Assembly: GCA_964343505.1 (NCBI GenBank)
Contig: CAYFJU010000001.1
Location: 62,001 to 126,000 of the forward strand
Reading direction: 5' to 3'
Source of the DNA: TCS55 sp964343505
GTDB taxonomy: Bacteria; Fidelibacterota; Marinisomatia; Marinisomatales; TCS55
Length of the DNA: 64,000 nucleotides
Shown here: one piece after another, positions 1-7,239 of the stretch
How the letters are laid out: each line of letters starts with the position of its first letter
Numbering within the stretch: the stretch's first letter is position 1
Notes under the pieces: model-generated
What the model was told of the DNA's origin: nothing
The model's input: only the letters and a program-made list of their open reading frames with translations
Databases searched by the model: none
Program-made: the position numbers and the translations under genes

Positions 1-173
1 AATAATTTAGATTTTTTAATCACATTTGTTGAAATAGGACAAATAACCGTACTGGGGTGGATTTCATTCAAAAGATTCGTCTGGACCACCACAACAGGTC
101 TTACTTTTCCCGTTTCTGTTCCCATTTGCGGATTTAAATCTGCAGTATAAATTTTGAATTTCTCAATTTTCAT
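1..173 (-). CDS. MazF/PemK-family endoribonuclease toxin, 3' end cut by window edge
   Basis: The reading frame starts at an ATG at 173-171 and runs open to base 1. The first residues, MKIEKFKIYTADLNPQMGTE, then TGKVRPVVVVQTN and VICPISTN, match the N-terminal fold of MazF/PemK toxins: the opening beta strand, the G-x-E-x-x-K-x-R-P-v-v-v-v-q-x loop that carries the catalytic Arg, and the V-x-x-x-P-(I/L)-T/S strand. These toxins cleave mRNA at short sequences. The start codon overlaps the stop of the upstream small protein gene by four bases (ATGA), the usual layout of an antitoxin-toxin pair. About half the protein lies outside the window, so completeness cannot be judged. Confidence 0.85.
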   Translation of the reverse strand, partial: MKIEKFKIYTADLNPQMGTETGKVRPVVVVQTNLLNEIHPSTVICPISTNVIKKSKL

Positions 174-409
174 TCAGGTATTGATTCTTCAAATAGTTCA
201 AATTCTTCTAAAACGTCCAGTGAATTTTTACGCACCAACTTTGACTCTTTGATGTAAGCATCTTTTAAAAGTTTTCGCCGATTCAGCCGATTGAAATAGT
301 CCAAGGCTGAATTGATGTATGCATTTCTTGGTGTTTTCAGTTTATGAATAATTTCTTCAACTTCATCGAAGATTTCGTCGCGTATTTTTAATGAGAGCGC
401 TTTTGACAT
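170..409 (-). CDS. Antitoxin of the MazF pair (ribbon-helix-helix-like)
   Basis: A 79-residue acidic protein directly upstream of the MazF-like gene, translationally coupled to it by an ATGA overlap. The N-terminus (MSKALSLKIRDEIFDEVEEI) followed by a basic helix with PRNAYINSALDYFN has the spacing of a ribbon-helix-helix DNA-binding domain. The acidic C-terminus (VLEEFELFEESIPE) would be the toxin-binding tail. Its probable role is to neutralise the toxin and repress its own promoter. Two copies of the palindrome GTATATAC lie just upstream (423-430 and 436-443). The assignment as an antitoxin rests mainly on position and charge pattern. Confidence 0.75.
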   Translation of the reverse strand: MSKALSLKIRDEIFDEVEEIIHKLKTPRNAYINSALDYFNRLNRRKLLKDAYIKESKLVRKNSLDVLEEFELFEESIPE

Positions 410-422
410 TTATTGCCCCACA

Positions 423-443
423 GTATATACCGATAGTATATAC
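423..443. promoter_or_regulatory. Tandem palindromic operator candidate of the toxin-antitoxin pair
   Basis: Two perfect 8-base palindromes GTATATAC, at 423-430 and 436-443, lie inside the direct repeat AGTATATACC (422-431 and 435-444). Their 13-base spacing puts them on nearly the same DNA face. They sit within 35 bases upstream of the antitoxin start, where ribbon-helix-helix antitoxins normally bind. Function is inferred. Confidence 0.5.
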
Positions 444-448
444 CTTAT

Positions 449-1273
449 TTAGGAAATTAGCAATCCAAATTTTTTCTTTAATTTATTTGTTATTTTATCT
501 TGAATTTGCTGAATCTCCACTTTTTCTGAAATTTTTTCGCCGAACCAATTGTCCGCTGAAGCGAGTCCCTGTGCGATAAACATATCCAACCCGCCTACGG
601 TTTTGGCGCCCAATGCCTTGCCTGTTTTCAGCCATGATGTTTCCAAGGGATTGTAGATTGTGTCAGCCAATACTTGTCCTTTTTGAATCTCAATTTCCGG
701 CATGGATTCGGTGTCGGGCCACATACCGATTGGTGTGCAGTTTATAATAATGTCCGCCGGTGCGGATAAATGTTCATGTGTTGAAATCTTGATGTCAGAT
801 ATTTGCTGGATCCATTGGGATAGTTGATTGGCTTTTTCTTTTGTACGATTTACAATTGAAATTGAATTTACTTTTGATTGGATCAGTCCATATGCCACAG
901 CTCGCGCCGCACCACCGGCACCTAAGATCACACAGTCTTTTTCTTTAAGATCAATATCATTGATTTCCATCGCTTTGAGAAAACCGACCCAATCCGTATT
1001 GTATCCTTTCCCATTATGGACACAATTCACCGCACCAATGGATTGGGCTGATGCATCCAATTCTTTTAAAAATGGAATGATGGATTGTTTATGGGGGATG
1101 GTCACATTAAACCCATCAAGATTGTTGGACTCCATAAAGAACGGAAGCGAATCCGATGGTACATGAATCTTTTCAAATGATGCATCCAACCCAAGCTGCC
1201 GGTACACTTCCTGGTGAAGGGAAGGACTCAAACTATGGGCGATGGGGTCTCCAATAACTGCGAACCGATTCAT
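449..1273 (-). CDS. aroE: Shikimate dehydrogenase (AroE)
   Basis: Reduces 3-dehydroshikimate to shikimate with NADPH in the shikimate pathway. At 274 residues it has the normal length. Visible family signatures are the substrate-binding SLSPS at residues 14-18, NVTIPHK at 56-62 with the catalytic Lys62, the NTD at 92-94 with the catalytic Asp94, the Rossmann GAGGAAR at 118-124, the NADP-selective NRTKEKA near 142-148, and INCTPIGM and GLDMFIAQG towards the C-terminus. It is the last biosynthetic gene of the aromatic operon. The 59-base gap from aroA holds a TTTTGTG-type dispersed repeat. Confidence 0.95.
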   Translation of the reverse strand: MNRFAVIGDPIAHSLSPSLHQEVYRQLGLDASFEKIHVPSDSLPFFMESNNLDGFNVTIPHKQSIIPFLKELDASAQSIGAVNCVHNGKGYNTDWVGFLKAMEINDIDLKEKDCVILGAGGAARAVAYGLIQSKVNSISIVNRTKEKANQLSQWIQQISDIKISTHEHLSAPADIIINCTPIGMWPDTESMPEIEIQKGQVLADTIYNPLETSWLKTGKALGAKTVGGLDMFIAQGLASADNWFGEKISEKVEIQQIQDKITNKLKKKFGLLIS

Positions 1274-1282
1274 GGTTTAAAT

Positions 1283-1314
1283 CCCCACAGAACAAAGCCG
1301 CAAAAGTCACAAAA
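1283..1314 (-). repeat. Dispersed intergenic repeat, TTTTGTG type (aroA-aroE junction)
   Basis: On the minus strand this stretch reads as short blocks of the form TTTTGTG / CTTTTGCGGC / TTTGTTCTGTGG. The same block pattern occurs at 10871-10900, 13111-13149 and 14531-14570, each time between genes. This looks like a degenerate dispersed intergenic element; it was not quantified. Confidence 0.4.
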
Positions 1315-1332
1315 TTTTATGTTATCTATCAT

Positions 1333-2634
1333 TTACTTATTTGTGCCTTTTGTGCTCGCCTGCCGAAATGCAACGTAGGCACGGCTTTCTGTGGCAGAAA
1401 GTCGCTCCAACTCTTGGTAAAATTCCGGATAGGAGATGGACGCACATTCCGGATGGTCTAAAACCACATCGCTTTCAGCCACCAATCCTGCAATGGTGAA
1501 TGCCATGGCAATCCGGTGATCGTGGAATGTTTCAATTTCTGCTCCTTGTAAAGTCGTAGGTCCATGGATGATAAACCCGTCTTCCAATTCTTCAATATCC
1601 GCACCCATCTTACTTAAGTTTTTACAGACCGCATGGATTCGATCACATTCCTTTATACGTAATTCTTCAGCACCACGAACTTCAGTTTCCCCATTGGCTT
1701 GAGTCGCTATCACAGCAATGATGGGGAGTTCATCAACCAGACTGGGGACATCATCTTTGGATATGGTAATACCATTGAGTGGTTGGTGAAATACATTCAG
1801 TTTCCCCACAGTTTCGCCCGCTTCTTCCCACGTCTCAAGACAGTCCATCCCGGCGCCCATTTTTTGGAGAGCGCCAAAAAATCCGATTCGAGTTAGATTT
1901 CGTAAAACGCCATTCAATATGATTTCAGAATTGATAACAATGGCTGCAGCGGCGGCAAAGAAGGCAGCTGTGGATGGATCACCGGGGACAGCCAAATCAA
2001 AATTGGAAAGGGGAGACAATAATGGAGAAATGGTTGAAGAAAGTCCATTGGTGGTAAGGTTTGCCCCAAGTCCCATGAGCATTTTTTCTGTATGATCACG
2101 GGAAAGGATTGGCTCAGTAACAGATGTGTTCCCACTTGCTCCGAGTCCTGCCAATAGCACAGCCGATTTGACTTGTGCGCTGGCTACGGGTGAAGGATAA
2201 TCAATTCCATTCAATTCACTTTTATGAATAGTAACCGGAAGTTTTCCCTTATTGCTTTCAGCCTTTAATCCCATTTGTGAAAGTGGATCCAAAATACGAT
2301 TCATGGGTCTAGATGACAGGGATTCATCACCGATCAATGTGGCGTTGATACCTTGTCCCGCTAAAAGGCCTAATAGTAATCGTGTGGTTGTGCCTGAATT
2401 TCCACAATTCAACGGTTGACCGGGATCGGAAAATTGTCCCCCTGAAACGATTACGTCTTTGCCGTCATCTCGAATTTGAATGCCACAGGCTTCCAGGCAA
2501 TTTCGAGTGGACTCCACATCCGCACCGGTGGACAAGTTGGATATCCGAGATTCGCCATCAGCCAAGGCGGCGAACATGAGCGCCCGATGGGAGATGGATT
2601 TATCGCCCGGGAATGTAATATTACCCTTTATCAT
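1333..2634 (-). CDS. aroA: 3-phosphoshikimate 1-carboxyvinyltransferase (EPSP synthase), class II type
   Basis: Joins phosphoenolpyruvate and shikimate 3-phosphate to give EPSP. At 433 residues it is full length. The motifs fit the class II group: DKSISHR at 11-17 (D-K-S), GNSGTTTR at 78-85 instead of the class I GNAGTA, SAQVK at 152-156, RDHTE at 179-183 and NLTR at 246-249. The catalytic region LRIKECDRI is present. Class II enzymes are generally less sensitive to glyphosate, by family knowledge. The last 22 residues (bases 1333-1401), after the normal end around SYPEFYQEL, are encoded by palindromic intergenic-type sequence, so the tail looks acquired. Only 4 bases separate this gene from the upstream Fic gene. 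Confidence 0.95.
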   Translation of the reverse strand: MIKGNITFPGDKSISHRALMFAALADGESRISNLSTGADVESTRNCLEACGIQIRDDGKDVIVSGGQFSDPGQPLNCGNSGTTTRLLLGLLAGQGINATLIGDESLSSRPMNRILDPLSQMGLKAESNKGKLPVTIHKSELNGIDYPSPVASAQVKSAVLLAGLGASGNTSVTEPILSRDHTEKMLMGLGANLTTNGLSSTISPLLSPLSNFDLAVPGDPSTAAFFAAAAAIVINSEIILNGVLRNLTRIGFFGALQKMGAGMDCLETWEEAGETVGKLNVFHQPLNGITISKDDVPSLVDELPIIAVIATQANGETEVRGAEELRIKECDRIHAVCKNLSKMGADIEELEDGFIIHGPTTLQGAEIETFHDHRIAMAFTIAGLVAESDVVLDHPECASISYPEFYQELERLSATESRAYVAFRQASTKGTNK

Positions 2635-2638
2635 TATT

Positions 2639-3739
2639 TTATTTTTTCAGTATTTCCATTAAACGGTAATTCAAGTACAATTTTTCTTTTCCTACTCGTT
2701 CACTTACTAAAAAACCTGCTTTTTCTAATTTTGATAGATATGAGCCGGCCGTTTTTAAATTTCCTAAACCAGCATCTGTCAAAAATCGACGTTTTGTGTA
2801 AGGGAGTCTGAATAAGGTCTCAACTAAATCTTTTGAATAGATTTTTGGTAATGTATTTCGTATTTCATCTCCCATTAAATTTATCAATCGTGCAATTTCT
2901 GAAATTCGTTTTCGATCTGCCTTTGCTGATTTTTCAACCATATCCATGACATATATAATCCAGTTCTCCCATTGTCCCTTTTCAGTTACACCCCTTAAAT
3001 ATTTATAATAAACACTTTTATTTTGTATTATGTATCGACTCAAATAAAGCGCGGGAAATTTGAGAAGTCCGGTATATCTTAAATATAAAACCATGATGAT
3101 TCGTCCTGTCCGGCCATTTCCGTCAAAAAAAGGATGAATCGCTTCGAATTGATAATGGATAAGTGCCATTTTTATGAGTGGGTCAATGCTATCATTTGCA
3201 TGAATAAAATCTTCCAATTCTTTTAGTTTGCTCCGAATGATTGTTTCGCCTTCCGGGGGCGTATAATGCACTTCCCCTGTATTCGGGTTTTTTAATTGTG
3301 TCCCCGGAATATTCCGAATTCTAGCTTGATTTTTCTTGATAATCCGTGCGATCTCAATCAAAAGATTTGTAGTTAAGATTGGTTTCGTATCTAATGATTT
3401 GATTGCATACCAAAGTGCATCTTTGTAATGAATAACTTCCTTCGTGGAAGCACTATCAATTTTTTTGTCTGTTACCGTTGCCTTAAATAATTCATCCTGT
3501 GTAGTAATAATATTTTCAATGGCAGAACTGGCTTGTGCTTCTTGAAGATTTATAGTATCGATAAACAAGGTGGGATTTGGCAAATTTGTGATTACACCAT
3601 TTAATTCGGATAAAGCACGACTTGCTGTAATGACTTTTTTAAAAACCGAACTCGTTTCAATCGTAATGGCTGGTGGTAATGCCGGCAGTTCGTTAAAAGG
3701 TATATCCTTTTCGAAATTTATTTTAGGTTTTTTCTTCAC
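2639..3739 (-). CDS. Fic-domain protein (probable AMP-transferase), inserted in the aromatic operon
   Basis: Fic enzymes usually transfer AMP or a related group to a hydroxyl of a target protein. The active-site motif HPFFDGNGR is at residues 202-210. An N-terminal inhibitory motif of the S-x-x-x-E-N type (SSAIEN, 71-76) marks a class II, self-inhibited enzyme. The C-terminal 90 residues look like a winged helix (KRRFLTDAGLGNLKTAGSYL and following), as in the common Fic_N/Fic/winged-helix architecture. The start is taken as GTG at 3739, because the frame closes 12 bases upstream. The gene is visibly more AT-rich than its neighbours and splits the DAHP synthase-aroA junction, so it was probably acquired. 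A near-symmetric 85-base palindrome lies directly upstream. Confidence 0.88.
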   Translation of the reverse strand: MKKKPKINFEKDIPFNELPALPPAITIETSSVFKKVITASRALSELNGVITNLPNPTLFIDTINLQEAQASSAIENIITTQDELFKATVTDKKIDSASTKEVIHYKDALWYAIKSLDTKPILTTNLLIEIARIIKKNQARIRNIPGTQLKNPNTGEVHYTPPEGETIIRSKLKELEDFIHANDSIDPLIKMALIHYQFEAIHPFFDGNGRTGRIIMVLYLRYTGLLKFPALYLSRYIIQNKSVYYKYLRGVTEKGQWENWIIYVMDMVEKSAKADRKRISEIARLINLMGDEIRNTLPKIYSKDLVETLFRLPYTKRRFLTDAGLGNLKTAGSYLSKLEKAGFLVSERVGKEKLYLNYRLMEILKK

Positions 3740-3824
3740 GGGCGCAATTTACACTCGGATCAAATACAAGGACAAATAATAAAGAAATGCGCCCTTGTAT
3801 ATACTATGAGGGTAAATTTTGCCC
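3740..3824. repeat. 85-base imperfect palindrome upstream of the Fic gene
   Basis: The outer arms 3740-3756 and 3808-3824 match 14 of 17 bases as inverted repeats. The inner arms ATACAAGG (3764-3771) and CCTTGTAT (3793-3800) are perfect. Both pairs are centred on base 3782. The right arm contains GTATATAC (3797-3804), the same 8-base palindrome as in the toxin-antitoxin promoter. It fills the space between DAHP synthase and the Fic GTG start. It could be an operator, an mRNA hairpin or a remnant of a small mobile element. Confidence 0.6.
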
Positions 3825-3835
3825 TTATCCAATAT

Positions 3836-5179
3836 TTAATGCCCATTGGTCTTGAGTTCGTCCGCGATGAGAAAAGCAAGTTCAATGGCTTGGTTGGCAT
3901 TGAGCCTTGGATCGCAATGAGTATGGTAGCGGTCATTCAAATCCGCTTCGGAGATATCATCCAGGCCACCGGTGCATTCAGTCACGTTTTGGCCCGTCAT
4001 TTCTAAGTGAATACCTCCGATCCGGGAGCCATCCGCGCGATGCACTTTGATATTCTGTTTCACTTCTTCCAGGATTTGATCAAAGGGCCGTGTCTTGATG
4101 CCGTTGCTGCTTTTGATCGTATTTCCGTGCATGGGGTCGCAGGACCAGACGACGGTTCGGCCTTCCTGCTGGATTTTACGAATAAGCTTAGGCAAATAGG
4201 TTTCTACTTTATCATGACCAAACCGGGTAATGAGTGTGATTCTTCCCGCCTCATCATTTGGATTCAACACATCTAATAATTGAATCAGTTCATCCGGATC
4301 CAACGAGGGGCCGCACTTGACGCCTATGGGATTCTGAATCCCGCGACAAAATTCCACGTGGGCACTATCTTTGAAGCGAGTGCGGTCACCAATCCAAACG
4401 AAATGGGCAGACGTGTCATACACATCCCCGGATGTGGAATCCACACGGGTGAGCGCTTCTTCATAGGGGAGCAGCAATGCCTCGTGACTGGTGTAATAAT
4501 GGACTTGCCGAAGTTGGGGCGTGTTGTTGGAATTGATCCCCAATGCTTCCATGAAATTCAGACTTTCCTGAATCTGATGAGCCAAGTGGCGGTACCGTTC
4601 GCCTTGGGGGCCGCTTTTTACAAATCCCATATTCCAGGAATTCACATGGCGAAGATCAGCATAGCCCCCATCTGCAAAGGCGCGGAGTAAATTCAACGTG
4701 GATGCGGCTTGGGAGTAAGCCTTTAGCATCCGATCCGGATTGGGTTGGCGTTTCTCTGCATCAAATTCAATACCATTTATAATGTCTCCCGTGTAGCTGG
4801 GAAGTTCAATCCCGTTCTGTGTTTCTGTAGGGCTGGATCGTGGCTTGGCAAATTGCCCTGCCATTCGTCCCAATTTCACCACTGGTAGATTGGCGCCGGA
4901 TGTTAAAATCACTGCCATTTGCAGAATTACACGAAACGTATCCCGAATATTATCGGCGTGAAATTCGCTAAAACTTTCAGCACAATCGCCGCCTTGGAGC
5001 AAGAAACCATTCCCTTCCGCCACATCCGCTAATGACCGTTTTAAAGAGCGAACTTCTCCAGCAAAAACAAGTGGTGGAAAATCTTTGAGCGTAAGTTCAA
5101 CTTCCGCCAAATGGTTTTGATCGGGATAATCAGGAATATGTTTTGCGGTGAATTTCCGCCAGCTATCCGTTTGCCACAT
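3836..5179 (-). CDS. 3-deoxy-7-phosphoheptulonate synthase, class II (plant type)
   Basis: First committed step of aromatic biosynthesis: condenses phosphoenolpyruvate and erythrose 4-phosphate into DAHP. The 447-residue length and the sequence blocks SWRKFTAKHIPDYPD, FLLQGGDCAESF, KPRSSPTE, HFVWIGDRTR, VKCGPSLDPDELIQLLDVLNP, CDPMHGNT and GGIHLEMTGQNVTEC are those of the class II (AroA-II) family, not the E. coli AroFGH family. Metal-binding Cys and His residues lie in GGDCAESF and CDPMHGN. It overlaps tyrA by 17 bases and heads the lower half of the operon. No extra regulatory domain is visible. Confidence 0.95.
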   Translation of the reverse strand: MWQTDSWRKFTAKHIPDYPDQNHLAEVELTLKDFPPLVFAGEVRSLKRSLADVAEGNGFLLQGGDCAESFSEFHADNIRDTFRVILQMAVILTSGANLPVVKLGRMAGQFAKPRSSPTETQNGIELPSYTGDIINGIEFDAEKRQPNPDRMLKAYSQAASTLNLLRAFADGGYADLRHVNSWNMGFVKSGPQGERYRHLAHQIQESLNFMEALGINSNNTPQLRQVHYYTSHEALLLPYEEALTRVDSTSGDVYDTSAHFVWIGDRTRFKDSAHVEFCRGIQNPIGVKCGPSLDPDELIQLLDVLNPNDEAGRITLITRFGHDKVETYLPKLIRKIQQEGRTVVWSCDPMHGNTIKSSNGIKTRPFDQILEEVKQNIKVHRADGSRIGGIHLEMTGQNVTECTGGLDDISEADLNDRYHTHCDPRLNANQAIELAFLIADELKTNGH

Positions 5180-5903
5180 CTTGCAATTCCTTTAAGCGAT
5201 TGTCTAAAGATTCTGTCGCCAGTTTTAATTTATCTATCATATCATCGGTGTAAGGGTTATAAAGCTGCAGGTCTGTATAGAGCTCCCAAGTGTCATTGCA
5301 GGTTTGATCCACCAAATCTAAAAGGTCGCGAAACCCCTGCGTATCAATGGATGTTTTCCGAATACCATATTCTTTCAGCATACGCCCTAAAAAGTGCGTT
5401 ACACCTTGTGTTTTGGCCGCTAGTTGATCATGGTGATCCGGAGTCATTTCCATCACCTGGATACCTTGATCGGTGAAAAATCGCCGCCAGAAATTAAACT
5501 GATTATGGATGTCTCTCGTATTATTCATCATCATTTTCAGACGATTATTTGACATAAAGGAATCGGGCCCAAACATGGGATGGGTGGCAATAATACCGAC
5601 ATTTTCAGGGAGATGGGTTTCCATGATTTCTACAGGATACTTCTTAACGGAACACACATCAATGATAGTTGTGTTGTCCGATAGATTTGGAGAAATCTCT
5701 TGTATCACCGATTCAAAGTGGCGAATGGGCACAGCAATAAATATGACCTTTTCTTTAAGTACAGATTCCAGATCTGTAAAAGTAACGTTTAGAAAAGGAT
5801 CACCGGATTTTGGATCAGACGCTTTGATGGAAAATCCCTTCTGTAAAATATTGGCCAGGACTTTCCCGAACCGTCCGAAGCCAATGATGCCTACGCTGTT
5901 CAT
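5163..5903 (-). CDS. tyrA: Prephenate/arogenate dehydrogenase (TyrA), plant-like
   Basis: Oxidative decarboxylation of prephenate or arogenate in tyrosine synthesis. The protein (246 residues) has an N-terminal Rossmann motif GFGRFG (8-13) and then IDVCSVKKYP, THPMFGPDS and DHHDQLAAKTQGVTHFLGR. The VCSVK-x-YP block and the HD-x-x-AA-x-TQ-x-x-TH block resemble plant-type arogenate dehydrogenases more than E. coli TyrA. There is no fused chorismate mutase and no ACT domain, which explains the stand-alone chorismate mutase at 13336-13605. The start overlaps the pheA stop by four bases. Substrate choice (prephenate or arogenate) and cofactor choice cannot be settled from the sequence alone. Confidence 0.88.
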   Translation of the reverse strand: MNSVGIIGFGRFGKVLANILQKGFSIKASDPKSGDPFLNVTFTDLESVLKEKVIFIAVPIRHFESVIQEISPNLSDNTTIIDVCSVKKYPVEIMETHLPENVGIIATHPMFGPDSFMSNNRLKMMMNNTRDIHNQFNFWRRFFTDQGIQVMEMTPDHHDQLAAKTQGVTHFLGRMLKEYGIRKTSIDTQGFRDLLDLVDQTCNDTWELYTDLQLYNPYTDDMIDKLKLATESLDNRLKELQDVANG

Positions 5904-6475
5904 GAGTCCCCCAGTTTTTTCACCCCAAGAAACAGGGTCAGGTTATGCTTCAAATCGTGGATGCTTTCGGTCAGTATTTCTAATCCATAGAGATCGGCAC
6001 AGGCATTATTGGCAATGACCCCTGCTGTTGGGGGGAGTTTCCCTTCAGAAAGTCGCCGGGCTGCTTCCGCAGTATCGTCTTCTTCAATAAGGGGCCGTGT
6101 CCAAAAATGCTCGCTCAAATAATCCTTACATTGACGCAATGCTTGCTGGTGAGAGTGGATTTCAGTGATATCGCCAACATGCGTTCCGGCCAGCCCGAGT
6201 AAGTTTTGATCTACCGGAATGTGGAACATTTCCAATATCTCACAGCGGTATTTGGCTAATGCTTCCACACTTTCAATCACCACCCCGCCTTGGGCATTCT
6301 CCATGGCGAAAATGCCGTAATCTGTATCGCCGGATTCTACGCCAGCTAAGACTAGTTCAGATGAAATCTGGTAAACAATTTCAGCGCCATCCAATCCGTG
6401 ATTGTGGGCAAACTCGTGGGCAGCCTGTTCAGAAAAACTACCTTTACCACCTTGGATTCCAATTGTACTCATCAT
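5900..6475 (-). CDS. pheA: Prephenate dehydratase, catalytic domain only
   Basis: Converts prephenate to phenylpyruvate for phenylalanine synthesis. The 191 residues cover the dehydratase domain: IQGGKGSFSEQAA, AMENAQGGVVIESVEAL, EIHSHQQALRQC, DDTAEAARRLSE and GVIANNACADLYGLEIL. The C-terminal ACT domain that mediates phenylalanine inhibition in most PheA proteins is absent. The normally conserved N-x-T-R-F motif reads NLTLF, so the Arg is replaced by Leu (codon at 5933-5935) while the catalytic Thr is kept. Four-base overlaps on both sides tie it to trpA and tyrA. With no feedback domain, control may fall on the operon attenuator. Confidence 0.88.
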   Translation of the reverse strand: MMSTIGIQGGKGSFSEQAAHEFAHNHGLDGAEIVYQISSELVLAGVESGDTDYGIFAMENAQGGVVIESVEALAKYRCEILEMFHIPVDQNLLGLAGTHVGDITEIHSHQQALRQCKDYLSEHFWTRPLIEEDDTAEAARRLSEGKLPPTAGVIANNACADLYGLEILTESIHDLKHNLTLFLGVKKLGDS

Positions 6476-7239
6476 AGTCCTTTCAATTCTCGAATTAATT
6501 TTTTTGTTGATTCTACCGGATTTGATTTTCTATTCATATTGTTAATGATGGCAGATCCCACCACGGCCCCATCGGCATGTTCATTGAACCAAACCACATC
6601 GTCCCGCGTGCTGATCCCGAAACCCACAACGAAGGGTGTTGTGCTGTGTTTGCGGACTCTGTTTAAGTATTCGGCTAAAGCATCTTTAGATGCTAAATCA
6701 TTTCCGGTGATACCCAAAATGCTCACAGCGTAAATGAGATCGCCTGCTAATTCTGAAATTTGTTTGATTCGCTCATTGGATGTATTCGGGGCCACGAGCA
6801 GGATTGGGGAAACCCCTTTTGATTTGGCCAATTCACAAAATGGTTCTGCTTCATCCAAAGGAAGGTCCGGCAGGATGAGCCCATCCACACCGGATGAAAC
6901 GCATCGATCCAAAAAGGATTCATGGCCCATTTTTAAAATAGGATTGTAATAACCCATGAGTGCGATGGGAATATCCGTGTGCATTCGAATCTCAGTCACT
7001 TGTTCAAAAATTTTGTTTAAGGTGATACCGTTGTCTAAAGCCCGTTGACTGGATTGTTGGATGACGGGCCCGTCAGCTTGTGGGTCTGAAAAAGGTATGC
7101 CAATTTCAATCATATCCGCACCGTCATCTACTGCAGCACAGACAAGTTCAACTGTATTTTCTAATTTAGGATAACCTGCAGTCAAAAATGGAATTAACTT
7201 TTCTTTAGGTTCACTAAATAATTTTTGGATGCGATTCAT
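6472..7239 (-). CDS. trpA: Tryptophan synthase alpha subunit
   Basis: Cleaves indole-3-glycerol phosphate to indole and glyceraldehyde 3-phosphate, passing indole to TrpB through a tunnel. At 255 residues it is full length. Visible signatures are the catalytic Glu in MIEIGIPFSDPQADGPVIQ, the catalytic Asp region GLILPDLPLDEA, and the phosphate-binding GFGIST and GAVVGSAI. The start codon overlaps the trpB stop by four bases (ATGA), as expected for subunits made in equal amounts. Confidence 0.97.
   Translation of the reverse strand: MNRIQKLFSEPKEKLIPFLTAGYPKLENTVELVCAAVDDGADMIEIGIPFSDPQADGPVIQQSSQRALDNGITLNKIFEQVTEIRMHTDIPIALMGYYNPILKMGHESFLDRCVSSGVDGLILPDLPLDEAEPFCELAKSKGVSPILLVAPNTSNERIKQISELAGDLIYAVSILGITGNDLASKDALAEYLNRVRKHSTTPFVVGFGISTRDDVVWFNEHADGAVVGSAIINNMNRKSNPVESTKKLIRELKGL

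Noticed and set aside
3836..4690. Long plus-strand frames opposite DAHP synthase
   Set aside because: They are antisense shadows of a well-conserved gene and have no recognisable protein features.
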